A program made the position numbers and the translations under genes. A stretch of 64,000 nucleotides of DNA. It comes from Clostridiales bacterium (lineage in GTDB: Bacteria; Bacillota; Clostridia; Lachnospirales; Lachnospiraceae). Below, in pieces: positions 1-8,563 of the stretch; positions within the stretch are counted from its first letter, which is position 1, and every line of letters starts with the position of its first letter. The notes below the pieces were generated by a model. The model did no database searches. It had not been told where the DNA came from and saw nothing but the letters and a program-made list of their open reading frames with translations. The DNA is taken from assembly GCA_021199255.1 (NCBI GenBank), contig JAJQIK010000063.1:1-64000 (forward strand), written 5' to 3'.

Positions 1-719
1 GCAGGATGCTCTCGAACGAGAAATACAAAGGTGATGCCCTTTTGCAAAAAGAATTTACGGTGGATTTTTTACAGAAAAAGATGAAGAAAAACAAGGGCGA
101 GGTTCCACAGTATTATGTGGAGGGAAACCACGAGGCTATCATTAGCCCACAGGTGTTCGATTTGGTACAGGCGGAACTTGAAAGGCGAAAAAAGAGCGGT
201 TCACGGTACAGCGGAGTGAGCATTTTCTCTAACAAGATAAAATGCGGCGACTACGGTAGCTGGTACGGCTCCAAGGTCTGGCACTCTACGGACAAGTACC
301 GCAAAGTCGTCTATCGCTGCAACCACAAGTACGATAACGGCACAAAATGTGAGACTCCTCATGTGACTGAGGACGAGATTAAGGCGGCATTCGTATCAGC
401 ATACAACAAACTGGTAACCGAGAAAAAAGAAATCATCGCCAATGCGGAACTCATCCGCAAGACACTTTGTGTGACAGATTCTTTGCTGGCTGAGAAAAAA
501 CAACTGGAGGATGAGATGTCGATTGTTGTCGAAATGACGCAGAGCATCGTGGAGGAGAACGCACGGCTTAAAAACTTCATTCAAACGCTTAAAATGCAGA
601 ACGGTGTAATCCGGGAATTTGACAGCGCACTCTGGGGCAGCATGGTGGAATACATCACGGTTGGCAGGAAGAAAGAAATCACGGTCACATTCCGCAATGG
701 GACGGAGATTTTAGTCTAA
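1..719 (+). CDS. Large serine recombinase, C-terminal part (cut by window start)
   Basis: This is the C-terminal part of a site-specific recombinase of the large serine (resolvase/invertase) family, which integrates or excises mobile elements. The frame is open back to the window edge, so the catalytic N-terminus lies outside. Visible parts are the end of the recombinase domain (NEKYKGD near residue 4, the NHEAIISPQVFDLVQ segment near residue 41), a zinc-ribbon region (KIKCGDYGSWYGSKVWH) and a coiled-coil stretch rich in Glu and Lys (about residues 140-200). The first zinc knuckle usually reads CxxC; here it is C-G-D-Y, so one ligand seems lost, while the later Cys pair is kept. It marks the start of a mobile-element scar reaching to about 3.9 kb. 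Confidence 0.85.
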   Translation, partial: RMLSNEKYKGDALLQKEFTVDFLQKKMKKNKGEVPQYYVEGNHEAIISPQVFDLVQAELERRKKSGSRYSGVSIFSNKIKCGDYGSWYGSKVWHSTDKYRKVVYRCNHKYDNGTKCETPHVTEDEIKAAFVSAYNKLVTEKKEIIANAELIRKTLCVTDSLLAEKKQLEDEMSIVVEMTQSIVEENARLKNFIQTLKMQNGVIREFDSALWGSMVEYITVGRKKEITVTFRNGTEILV

Positions 720-733
720 CGAATACCAAATGG

Positions 734-761
734 CATCCGGCTTTTTAGTCGGATGTTTTTT
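734..761 (+). terminator. Rho-independent terminator of the recombinase gene
   Basis: CATCCG (734-739) pairs with CGGATG (750-755) and is followed at once by six T residues. It starts 14 bases after the recombinase stop codon, as expected for its terminator. Confidence 0.7.
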
Positions 762-886
762 GTTGTATGGGTAGAAAAGTTCATAAATTTATGGTATAAT
801 AAAAGGGAATAGGAGTTTGTCTGTATGAAACAGGAATAATTAGTAGTCTTTACGAATTTTACAACAACTGCAGCAGGAGGTAAGAA

Positions 887-1432
887 ATGAAAACAACAAT
901 GATATTTATTACAATATTTACTGCATTTGCTACCATTGCTTGTCTTGTAATATGCGTTATTGCGGAAATTTCCTTGTTTTGGACTCTTGCCATAACGTTC
1001 GCGACCTGTTTTTATCATTTTGCCATTCGACTTGTAGTAGGATATTCGATTGCCGCTATTTTTCACAATGATAAATGGAATTACAACAGCTATTGGTTTC
1101 AGCAAAAAGGATTTGAAACTAAAATATATAAAATCTTGTACGTAAAAAAATGGAAGCAGAATATACCTACATATAATCCTTTGGAGTTTGATATTAGAAA
1201 TCACGGCTTGGATTATGTGACTAGAGCAACTTGTCAGGCGGAGGTCGTACATGAGGTAAACGTTATTGTTAGCTTTATTCCAATTATTTTTTCTCTATGG
1301 GTAGGTGCGCTGCCGGTTTTTGCAATAACATCTTTTTGTGCTGCTTTATATGACCTTATGTTTGTCGTTTTGCAGCGATACAATAGACCAAGATTGATAA
1401 AACTTCTCAAAGTAAAGGATAAAATCGGTTAA
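887..1432 (+). CDS. Small membrane protein resembling CrtO-type glycosyl-carotenoid acyltransferases
   Basis: A 181-residue protein with three to four hydrophobic helices (about residues 4-28, 30-55, 125-145 and 147-165). A strong ribosome binding site (GGAGG at 875-879) precedes the ATG. The central KIYKILYVKKWKQNIP block, the AEVVHE motif and the C-terminal LQRYNRPRL motif match my memory of the family named after staphylococcal CrtO (glycosyl-4,4'-diaponeurosporenoate acyltransferase). No carotenoid genes lie nearby, so the substrate is unknown; many relatives sit as cargo in Firmicutes mobile elements. The base composition is AT-richer than the chromosome beyond 5.5 kb. A plain unknown membrane protein is the alternative. 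Confidence 0.6.
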   Translation: MKTTMIFITIFTAFATIACLVICVIAEISLFWTLAITFATCFYHFAIRLVVGYSIAAIFHNDKWNYNSYWFQQKGFETKIYKILYVKKWKQNIPTYNPLEFDIRNHGLDYVTRATCQAEVVHEVNVIVSFIPIIFSLWVGALPVFAITSFCAALYDLMFVVLQRYNRPRLIKLLKVKDKIG

Positions 1433-1433
1433 T

Positions 1434-1560
1434 CGCCACAAAGGAAAATGCGGAGGCAAGTTTGAAGAAACAAACAAAGCCGCAGTCGCACTGGTCGTGA
1501 TATCGGAATTGACCGAGCAAAGTGAGGGGCAAGAAAATGGTTTCTTCCACAACTCGAGAA
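1434..1560 (+). pseudogene. Possible 3' remnant of an element-encoded gene
   Basis: Between the membrane protein and the RibD-like gene one frame reads without stop from about position 1446 to a TAG at 1565-1567, giving a peptide that begins near CGGKFEETNKAAV. It has no start codon of its own and runs into the next gene's 5' end in another frame. It looks like a leftover C-terminus from an earlier insertion. I do not recognise the family. Confidence 0.25.
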
Positions 1561-2244
1561 GAAATGAATAGACCAATTACAACATTATTTATGCTAATGT
1601 CAGTTGATGGAAAAATAAGCACAGGAGCATCAGATTGTTTGGATGTTGATAAGGATTTTCCTAAAATAGATGGGGTAAAAGAAGGATTGTACCAATATTA
1701 TGAGATTGAACAGACAACAGATTTATGGTCATTAAACTCAGGAAGAGTACAAGAAAAGATGGGTGTAAATACTGCAGAAATGCCAAATAAGACACCGGTA
1801 TCATTTGTAATTATAGATAATAAGCATTTAACAACAAATGGTGTTAAGTATTTTTGTGAAAAATCAAAACAGTTTGTATTGATAACAACAAATGCGAACC
1901 ACCCAGCTTTTGATGTATCTGAAGATAATCTACATGTCATTTTACAAGATGAATTATCGTTAAGTGATGCTTTAAGACTATTGAAACAGGATTATAACTG
2001 TGAGGGATTAACAATTCAAAGTGGTGGTACATTGAATGGATTATTCTTGAGAGAAAAACTAATTGACTTTATTGATATTGTTGTTGCTCCAGTATTGATT
2101 GGAGGAAAGAATACATCAACTTTAATAGATGGAAAATCATTGCAATCAGAAAATGAATTATCTCAGTTAGGAGCATTGAAACTAATAAATTGTTCTGTCC
2201 TGGAAAATTCCTATTTGAGATTACAATATGAGGTTATTCGATGA
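1537..2244 (+). CDS. RibD C-terminal-domain / dihydrofolate-reductase-like reductase
   Basis: A single-domain protein of the RibD_C (DHFR-like) superfamily, the fold that reduces the ribosyl side chain in riboflavin synthesis with NADPH. Visible marks are the N-terminal TLFMLMSVDGKIS strand-loop and the C-terminal block SGGTLNGLFLREKLIDFID followed by APVLIGG. No deaminase domain is attached and no riboflavin genes are nearby, so a role in riboflavin synthesis is unlikely; stand-alone members often have unknown substrates. The start at 1537 has GAGGGG seven bases upstream; an ATG at 1564 begins right at the conserved region and is the main alternative. AT-rich like its neighbours, it is probably mobile-element cargo. 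Confidence 0.75.
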   Translation: MVSSTTREEMNRPITTLFMLMSVDGKISTGASDCLDVDKDFPKIDGVKEGLYQYYEIEQTTDLWSLNSGRVQEKMGVNTAEMPNKTPVSFVIIDNKHLTTNGVKYFCEKSKQFVLITTNANHPAFDVSEDNLHVILQDELSLSDALRLLKQDYNCEGLTIQSGGTLNGLFLREKLIDFIDIVVAPVLIGGKNTSTLIDGKSLQSENELSQLGALKLINCSVLENSYLRLQYEVIR

Positions 2245-2375
2245 CAACCTCAATCTTTCAGTGAGATTGGCTCATAAAGAAAACTTTAAGGTTTTTGATG
2301 TGATATTCTGGCGAAGAGAAAAGAAACAGCTGATGTGGAAGAAGTTAAACGGATGGTATCAGGAGGAGAAAAAAT

Positions 2376-3392
2376 TTGAACGAAATCATGGATGGAAAAG
2401 GTGTTAATAATTCAGATATAATAATATATACAACAGAGGATGGCTTGACTAAAATTGATACGACTTTCGATGGAGATACTGTTTGGCTTTCTATCGACCA
2501 AATGGCTGAGCTTTTTCAAAGAGATAAATCTACGATATCTCGACATATAAAAAATATTTTTTCTGAGGGTGAGCTTCAGCAGTCGGCAACTGTTGCAAAT
2601 TTTGCAACAGTTCAAAATGAAGGGGATAGGCAAGTGAAACGTCAAATTGCATACTATAATCTTGATGTTATTATCTCTGTCGGCTATCGTGTAAAGTCTA
2701 TACGCGGTACACAGTTTAGGATATGGGCAACCGGAATTTTAAAAGAATATATGCGAAAGGGCTTTGCACTTGATGATGCTCGATTAAAAGAATTAGGCGG
2801 TGGGGGCTATTTTAAAGAATTACTTGAACGTATCAGAGACATTCGAGCTACGGAGAAAGTGTTTTATCGACAAATATTGGAGATATATGCCACAAGTATA
2901 GATTATGATCCTAAATCCGAAATATCTGTGAATTTTTTTAAAAAGGTTCAGAATAAAATTCATTATGCTGTACATGGTCAAACAGCGGCGGAGGTTATTT
3001 ATGATAGAGCAGATGCTGAAAAAGAGTTTATGGGTTTGACAACTTTTGAGGGCAGTCAGCCAACTTTAAAAGAAGCTGTGGTCGCAAAGAACTATTTGCA
3101 TGAAAAAGAACTTAGAGCGATGGGACAACTTATTTCCGGATATTTAGATTTTGCTGAACGACAGGCGGAAAGAGAGCAGGTAATGACTATGAAGGATTGG
3201 GCAGAACATTTGGACCGTATTTTGACAATGAATGGAGAACAGCTTTTGTCCGGAAATGGCAGTGTTACACATAAACAGGCAATTGATAAGGTAAACGACG
3301 AATATAAAAAATATAAGATGAAAACTTTAAGTGCAGTTGAACAGGATTATTTGGATTCCATCAAATTATTAGAGAAAACAAAACTAAAATAG
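2376..3392 (+). CDS. RhuM family protein
   Basis: A 338-residue member of the RhuM family, named from a Salmonella pathogenicity-island gene and common next to mobile elements and restriction or toxin loci; its biochemical role is not established. Residues about 35-60 (VWLSIDQMAELF, DKSTISRHIKNIF) look like a helix-turn-helix. The middle holds the family core (YYNLDVIISVGYRVKS, RGTQFRIWATGILKEYM), and later AVHGQTAAEVIYDRADA and the MKDWAEHLDRIL region. The start is a TTG at 2376 with AGGAGGAG eight bases upstream; the ATG at 2388 lacks such a site. The gene is intact and at the usual length. It is the last complete cargo gene of the 5' mobile region. Confidence 0.85.
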   Translation: MNEIMDGKGVNNSDIIIYTTEDGLTKIDTTFDGDTVWLSIDQMAELFQRDKSTISRHIKNIFSEGELQQSATVANFATVQNEGDRQVKRQIAYYNLDVIISVGYRVKSIRGTQFRIWATGILKEYMRKGFALDDARLKELGGGGYFKELLERIRDIRATEKVFYRQILEIYATSIDYDPKSEISVNFFKKVQNKIHYAVHGQTAAEVIYDRADAEKEFMGLTTFEGSQPTLKEAVVAKNYLHEKELRAMGQLISGYLDFAERQAEREQVMTMKDWAEHLDRILTMNGEQLLSGNGSVTHKQAIDKVNDEYKKYKMKTLSAVEQDYLDSIKLLEKTKLK

Positions 3393-3580
3393 GTGTTTAT
3401 GAAATGCGAATGGTATTACTTGTTATGTCAACGCGACAACTTCCAGTTTGTCGAGCAACTTAAATTACATATAGCACCCCTGTCAACTCCGCGCAGATAC
3501 TCCCTAATGATGAACATAGTATCGTTATGAGGGTGGTGCATTTTTGCACACGTGTGCGGGTGCATCGTTAAGGGGTAAAA

Positions 3581-3673
3581 ATGCTATTGTTACGGTGTAT
3601 CAAATTAGACACGGCAGCAGAATGTGCATGTGGAACAGGCGCTATTACAGAGCATATTGCTGGCAAGTGTTAG
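3581..3673 (+). pseudogene. 30-codon remnant carrying a SAM-methyltransferase motif I
   Basis: A tiny frame starts at an ATG preceded by AAGGGG and ends at TAG 3671-3673. Its core LDTAAECACGTGAITEHIAG resembles glycine-rich motif I of class I S-adenosylmethionine methyltransferases (typically D-x-A-C-G-T-G), and nothing of the rest of such an enzyme follows. I read it as debris of a methyltransferase gene that kept or regained a start and stop. Confidence 0.4.
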
Positions 3674-3774
3674 CGCAAGCGCCTCTCTTTACTTATGATA
3701 TACCACTCACCATCATTTAATGCAGGAAATTCTTTATAATCCCAAACGCCAACTTCAAAGTTCTTTTTTGCAAC
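3670..3774 (-). pseudogene. C-terminal gene fragment, family not recognised
   Basis: On the minus strand a 34-codon frame runs from just after a stop near 3775 to TAA at 3670-3672. It has no start codon and encodes a natural-looking C-terminus containing VGVWDYKEFPALNDGEWYI. Its stop overlaps the stop of the methyltransferase remnant on the other strand. It is probably the severed end of a larger gene. Confidence 0.35.
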
Positions 3775-3891
3775 CTATAGTTGCAACCATAAAATTGTAG
3801 AGGGTGGTATCCCTTTGCTCATGCAGGGTTGCCCCTCTATTCAAGTTCTCCTCTATCACCCGCAAAAGGGGGGTCTATAGTAATTGAACGC

Positions 3892-5256
3892 TCACTCAGC
3901 AATAGCGGGGTCGGCTACGTCATATCGCACAGATACTTTTTTGCCGATATATAACTGATCAAAACAGCATAATATACGCTCTACTATACTTTTACTGTTT
4001 TGCGCATGTGCGCCCATCAGGATCACAATAAGCTGCTTGCTTGAGTATCTGGTTGAGATATCCGCACGGCGCAGCGATGTAAACACCGCTTGTTCAAGTA
4101 TATCAACAGCGTCTTCAATTTCGCAAATATCTTCCGGGAAGCCTCTTTTCATGCTAAGCGTAAACAGAACGGTCTGCGCAGTATTTTCATCCCGCTCCAC
4201 AAAACGGCGCACAAAATTATACACATGATGAAAACTGTCAAAATCCACCATATAAGTGCCGTTTTTCGAATCACTTCTCGACATCATTTCACATAGATAT
4301 TTCAGGTCTACAAGGTTATCTGCACGTTTGGCATCCTGGCTTTTCTGGTCACTGAAAAAATGATATCCGTTTTTGCCATTTTGCTTCGTATGGTAAAGAG
4401 CCTTATCCGCCGCATTATACAGCGTTTCAAAATCCATTCCGTCGTTTGGAGACTGCGCAATCCCTATTGAAACGGAAGAGTTCGTTTCAAATTTACATTC
4501 CTTAAGCTTTTTGTTCATGTCATCGATAATATCGGAAGCCCGGCTTGCAATTTTCTGCTTGTCTGTGCCGTTCTTGATAAACACCACAAATTCATCTCCG
4601 CCAATACGGCACAAAATATCTCCTTCGCACGAAAATTCGCGCAATGTCTGCGCAAACATTTTTAAGGTGCGGTCGCCTTCAATATGACCATATTTATCGT
4701 TTATTGCTTTGAAATTGTCCATATCCATCATCATAAGGGCGGCGCCTTTTTCCTTTGCAAGAATAATATTTGCCTGGCCTTCGATATAAGCCCTGTTCCA
4801 AAGCTCCGTCAGGGCATCCTGATAGGATCTGTTTTTTATATCGGCAACTTCCTTTGTTTTCTGTTCCAGCTTATCCGCAAGACTTTTTTTCAATCCCTCT
4901 ATCTCGAAAATTCTGTTTATTCTCGAATACATTACGCATGGCGCAAACGGCTTCGAAATAAAATCAACCGCCCCAATCTCAAGACAGCGGGTTTCAGTCT
5001 CGGCATCATTATCAGCTGTAAGAAATATGATAGGGATATTTCTCTTGGGAGTAAGTTTTATTCTGTTCACTACCTCAAAGCCGTCCATCTGCGGCATATT
5101 AATATCCAATAAAATCAAATCCGCAGTATTTCTCTCCAGAAATTTAAGCGCCTGTTCGCCCGACGTAACAGTCGTTACTTTATATCTCTCAGCAAGCACG
5201 GTGCGTGCAAATGCAAGGTTTATTTTTTCATCGTCTACAATAAGAATATGCTTCAT
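3892..5256 (-). CDS. REC-GGDEF response regulator (diguanylate cyclase) with a C-terminal cyclase-like domain
   Basis: A 454-residue two-component output protein predicted to make cyclic di-GMP. Residues 1-120 are a receiver domain with the acidic pocket D8-D9, phospho-acceptor D51 and K102. A short coiled coil leads to a GGDEF domain (about 140-300) with an intact GGDEF signature at 219-223 and the MDNFKAINDKYGH substrate region near 180-191. The remaining 130 residues end with DISTRYSSKQLIVILMGA, which lines up with the R-x-G-G-D-E-F region of cyclases but with SSKQL instead of GGDEF, so it looks like a second, inactive cyclase-type domain. No kinase is adjacent. It lies downstream of, and in the same direction as, the polysaccharide cluster at 5.5-13 kb, whose synthase carries a PilZ domain. 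Confidence 0.9.
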   Translation of the reverse strand: MKHILIVDDEKINLAFARTVLAERYKVTTVTSGEQALKFLERNTADLILLDINMPQMDGFEVVNRIKLTPKRNIPIIFLTADNDAETETRCLEIGAVDFISKPFAPCVMYSRINRIFEIEGLKKSLADKLEQKTKEVADIKNRSYQDALTELWNRAYIEGQANIILAKEKGAALMMMDMDNFKAINDKYGHIEGDRTLKMFAQTLREFSCEGDILCRIGGDEFVVFIKNGTDKQKIASRASDIIDDMNKKLKECKFETNSSVSIGIAQSPNDGMDFETLYNAADKALYHTKQNGKNGYHFFSDQKSQDAKRADNLVDLKYLCEMMSRSDSKNGTYMVDFDSFHHVYNFVRRFVERDENTAQTVLFTLSMKRGFPEDICEIEDAVDILEQAVFTSLRRADISTRYSSKQLIVILMGAHAQNSKSIVERILCCFDQLYIGKKVSVRYDVADPAIAE

Positions 5257-5550
5257 AAAACCATGATTCCTCCATTATAAATACAATCATAGGGTATCCT
5301 AAATTGCTTTATCTATCATCTTGCAGCCTCAGCTTAAAAATGCACCGACAATTCACAATCTTTGAAGTTCCCCAAACTCATTTGTGCACCAGTACGCCCG
5401 TAAACCGGGGAACCTGAAAGTTTTCGCAAAACATTTTACATTTGCATAAGAAAATAATAATACTTTTTTGCGGGATTTCGCGCAATTGACTTTCTGTCAG
5501 GCATTGGAGACATTCCGACCGCAATAGTGTATTCATATGATCCTCCCCAC
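5257..5550. other. Intergenic region with a hairpin upstream of the diguanylate cyclase
   Basis: About 290 bases between the GH18-like gene and the cyclase gene. The only clear structure is GTTCCCC (5367-5373) pairing with GGGGAAC (5407-5413) around a 33-base loop that contains further GC-rich pairing. It does not match the c-di-GMP-I or -II riboswitch cores that I know. No convincing promoter was found. Confidence 0.4.
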
Positions 5551-6630
5551 CTACTCTCCCAGTCTCCAGATAGAATAATTCCAATGTTCCTCTGACTGCA
5601 GCCAAAGCATCCATGCGTCCAGCGTTTCCTGGTCTCCATACCACACCTCATGCTCGATGCCGTCCTCATCGGTATACTGGAAAACCTTCGCCGCGCTTTC
5701 ATCTCTCTCTGCTTCCGCTCCATACTCGGACAAGAGCGTTTCCGCCTGCTTGACGGTAAGCGATGTGACGGTTCCGTCCCCGCTCCAGTCAAAACCGCCG
5801 TTGGCCAGCGCATAATCCACTTCCCCCGGCACGAAACGCATTTTTTCCATCACTTCTTCCAAAAAGGCTCTGTCCGCCTTGGGTCCCGGCTCGCTGTGGC
5901 TTCCATAGAGATTGTAACACATGACACAGTAAACGGGTCCTTCCACCCATTGAATCTGATCTGCATTGATATTCGTTTCAATCACCACCCGGAGAAGCAG
6001 CTCCTCTTCCACACATTTCTCATAGAGATAACCGATAAAATTCATAAAATATCCCCATAAAACATCATCTTTACGGATATTCTCATAGTCGATCTCCAGA
6101 CCGTCATAGCCGGCCTCCTTCGCCAGTGTGATCAAACTCTCCGCATGAGCCTGATAATTTTCTTCCTCCTCCAGCAGACGGTACAACAGTTCCGTACTTT
6201 TTAAGGAGGAAGAGCCGTCCTCATTCACCTGGTCGTTTACCACCGTCAGATAGCAATTCCAGCCGCGCTCCTGATAGGAAGACCCGTTAGCGGTGTAGAA
6301 GTCTGTAGTTGCCTGGGGAAGAAACACGGTATCATTCTGGTCAAAGTAGGCGGCAAAAAAATTCACGTTTGCCACGTACTCCGCAAGTTCCTCCGTCTGC
6401 TCCTCCACGCCTTCCAGATTCCAGTAAACATTCCAGAGGGTATAGCTGCTCTCCCGGGGCTCCTCCTCTGTCACCGGCACATCTGCAGACTCCTCCTGCC
6501 GCTCTGCCGCTTCTTCCGACTGCTGCTTAGCCTCTGCCTGACCGGCCTCTTTCGTCCCACAGCCTGCCAGGAGGAAAAGCAGCAGTAAGGCCAGTACGGT
6601 TTTTCCTGCTCTTTTTCTGTTCCGTCCCAT
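5551..6630 (-). CDS. GH18-like glycoside hydrolase lipoprotein
   Basis: A 359-residue predicted lipoprotein. A charged N-terminus and hydrophobic helix (about 9-22) end in the lipobox LLAGC, followed by an acidic linker to about residue 60. The rest looks like the catalytic barrel of glycoside hydrolase family 18 (chitinase/spore-cortex type): YDGLEIDYENI holds the family motif DGxxxDxE with its catalytic glutamate, and CVMCYNLYG resembles the strand-6 Met-x-Tyr segment. It should cut or bind a GlcNAc-containing polymer outside the membrane. ATG 6630 has GGAG upstream. It is the last gene of the PilZ-glycosyltransferase cluster, so the polymer made by that synthase is its likely substrate; peptidoglycan is the alternative. 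Confidence 0.75.
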   Translation of the reverse strand: MGRNRKRAGKTVLALLLLFLLAGCGTKEAGQAEAKQQSEEAAERQEESADVPVTEEEPRESSYTLWNVYWNLEGVEEQTEELAEYVANVNFFAAYFDQNDTVFLPQATTDFYTANGSSYQERGWNCYLTVVNDQVNEDGSSSLKSTELLYRLLEEEENYQAHAESLITLAKEAGYDGLEIDYENIRKDDVLWGYFMNFIGYLYEKCVEEELLLRVVIETNINADQIQWVEGPVYCVMCYNLYGSHSEPGPKADRAFLEEVMEKMRFVPGEVDYALANGGFDWSGDGTVTSLTVKQAETLLSEYGAEAERDESAAKVFQYTDEDGIEHEVWYGDQETLDAWMLWLQSEEHWNYSIWRLGE

Positions 6631-6694
6631 TCTCGTCTCCTGTCTTCTTTGCGTCTTGAACCGTTCGCACCGGCCTGACCGGCCATACCTCCGG

Positions 6695-8563
6695 CTAAAA
6701 GGTATTGATGAACCAATTAATCACCGTATTCCAAAGCTTGCGGCTCTTCCAGCCTAACCATTCCAGCCCATGCAGCTTGTTATCATAGAGCACGGCTTCT
6801 TTCTGTGCGCCGGTATTCTCTGTCACCTCAAAGTCTACAAACACCCCGTCGTACACATCGTCCGTCAGATTCCTCTGGCTGTACGCCTCGCCGCCCCAGC
6901 CGGACTGGATATAGATCCAGCCTGCGTCCACAGACTGAATTTCTTCCTCCTGAACTGCGTAATAGCCGTCTACGGATACGGTCAGCAGATTATCCTTTAC
7001 TTTGATGGAAAGTTGTCTGTCCGCCGCATCGTTCAGATTGATTTCTTCCACATATTCTTCAGCGCCCTCCTCCACGGAAAGAGTTTCCGTCTCGTTGAGC
7101 AGCGCCAGTTCTATGGCAGCGTCCTTGCCCTCCTGCACAGTATCCGCATACTGCACTTCCAGTTCTTTCTCGGCGATCTGCGCCGCCATATCGTCTTCTT
7201 CCACGGATACCGGTTCCGCCTGCGTCAGTCGATCTATGTTTTCCTGATAAATCAATTGTTCGCCATCTAAAATGTACAACTCGTTATTCTCAATCTTCAC
7301 GCAGATGCCATTTTCACAGTACGCGTCGGCTCTCACATAAACGCTCTGGATTCCCAGCTTATTGCCGGTCAGGCGGGTGGTAACGGCCACATCTTTATAG
7401 TCCTGGCTGTCCCGCAGCCGCAGAGTTCCCATGCCCTCCGGCTCACAGGTCAGATAGATTTCCTGAGCCTGAAATTCCGCCCTGCCCTCCAGCTCCTCCC
7501 AATTCGATTTGCGTTCCGTATCGCCGTCCGCCCACGCCATATCCTGGCCGGTATCGTCCCAGATACGCATGAGCAGATGGTTGGTATGCCAGTAAGACTG
7601 GGGCTGCATTCTGGTTAAATCATAAAGGGAGGCTTCCTGGGTGTTTAAGGAATATCCTTCCCGGTTAAAATTCATATCAAACAGCTCCATGATTCTCGCC
7701 TGATTCACAGCGCTGACCTTTTCATTTTCACCGAACATACCGGTATTGGAATGCATCAGTACATACAGCCCCGGCACTTCCCCCAGTTCTTCCGTATAAA
7801 TGCGCTCCAGTTCATCATAATCCGCGTCGATACGCGCCGCCATCTGCGCCCGTGATTCCAGGGGAATCCCATACTCGTCTCTGAGATAGTCCATCAGGTA
7901 ATGATTATATTCTCTTCCCAGATAGGGCTGCACATGAGCGTATTCCAACGTATTCAGAGTTCCCAGGAATCTGTCGTAGCGGTCAAATACATTAATATAT
8001 TCCAAGCGGTAACCATTGGTTCCCAGTTCACAGAAGGTACTCTTCTCCAGTTCCTGCAAATCCGCCGGCATCAGGAATTTAGAGTCCTTCGTCTCAAATT
8101 TCTGGGCATAGGTCAGAATTGTGGAAATATAATTATACTCTTCTGTAACCTTCTGGGCAAAAATCGCCGTATCACGGCGGCCGTCTTCAAACATTAAAAA
8201 CAGGGATTTCTTAGGAAGCAGTTTCCCCTCCCGGTAATAATCCAGAATATCCTGCTGGGTAATCGTCACATAGCCGGACGCAGACAACGCGTCGATATGC
8301 TCCCGCAGGCGCTGCGTACTGATCAGCGTCTTAGTCTCGTTGCGATCCACCCCGAAATAGGACAATGCGATAAATCCGGTATCTTCTTCCTCTGAAGCCA
8401 TCTCCGTCCCGGCTTCCTCATAGGGCTCATAGGTATCAAACGTAAAGAGGGCGTGGATCATAAGAAGCAGCAGCGCGATTAGTATCACACCCTCCGCGAT
8501 ACTCCGTACAACCTTTTTCACATTTTTACGCCGTATCGGGTCCTTGGGCTTTCGCCTGCTCAT
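6695..8563 (-). CDS. Membrane-anchored polysaccharide-deacetylase-like protein with degenerate active site
   Basis: A 622-residue protein with one N-terminal transmembrane helix (about 20-40) and a large extracytoplasmic part. Residues about 60-330 resemble a NodB/PgaB-type deacetylase: LREHIDALSASGYVTIT and KKSLFLMFEDGRRD sit where active enzymes have the TFDDG motif, so the first aspartate is a glutamate. The expected His-x-x-x-His zinc motif is not seen; the matching place reads LGTNGYRLEYI. The C-terminal 280 residues are beta-rich and unrecognised, perhaps a carbohydrate-binding domain. ATG 8563 has AGGAGG eight bases upstream and overlaps the glycosyltransferase gene by 38 bases. It may bind rather than hydrolyse the polymer. 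Confidence 0.7.
   Translation of the reverse strand: MSRRKPKDPIRRKNVKKVVRSIAEGVILIALLLLMIHALFTFDTYEPYEEAGTEMASEEEDTGFIALSYFGVDRNETKTLISTQRLREHIDALSASGYVTITQQDILDYYREGKLLPKKSLFLMFEDGRRDTAIFAQKVTEEYNYISTILTYAQKFETKDSKFLMPADLQELEKSTFCELGTNGYRLEYINVFDRYDRFLGTLNTLEYAHVQPYLGREYNHYLMDYLRDEYGIPLESRAQMAARIDADYDELERIYTEELGEVPGLYVLMHSNTGMFGENEKVSAVNQARIMELFDMNFNREGYSLNTQEASLYDLTRMQPQSYWHTNHLLMRIWDDTGQDMAWADGDTERKSNWEELEGRAEFQAQEIYLTCEPEGMGTLRLRDSQDYKDVAVTTRLTGNKLGIQSVYVRADAYCENGICVKIENNELYILDGEQLIYQENIDRLTQAEPVSVEEDDMAAQIAEKELEVQYADTVQEGKDAAIELALLNETETLSVEEGAEEYVEEINLNDAADRQLSIKVKDNLLTVSVDGYYAVQEEEIQSVDAGWIYIQSGWGGEAYSQRNLTDDVYDGVFVDFEVTENTGAQKEAVLYDNKLHGLEWLGWKSRKLWNTVINWFINTF

Larger units (their letters stand above)
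3393..3891. other. Gene-free scar region with fragments and short palindromes
   Basis: About 500 bases with no intact gene. It holds two small coding remnants (listed separately), a perfect 12-base palindrome at 3546-3557 (GCACACGTGTGC) flanked by repeats of GGTGCAT, and a doubled TTGCAAC motif around 3768-3787. Base composition changes here from the AT-rich cargo to the chromosome-like sequence further right, so a mobile-element boundary probably lies in this stretch. Confidence 0.5.

Noticed and set aside
5257-5550. Possible c-di-GMP riboswitch upstream of the diguanylate cyclase
   Set aside because: A hairpin exists but the conserved core of class I or II aptamers is missing.
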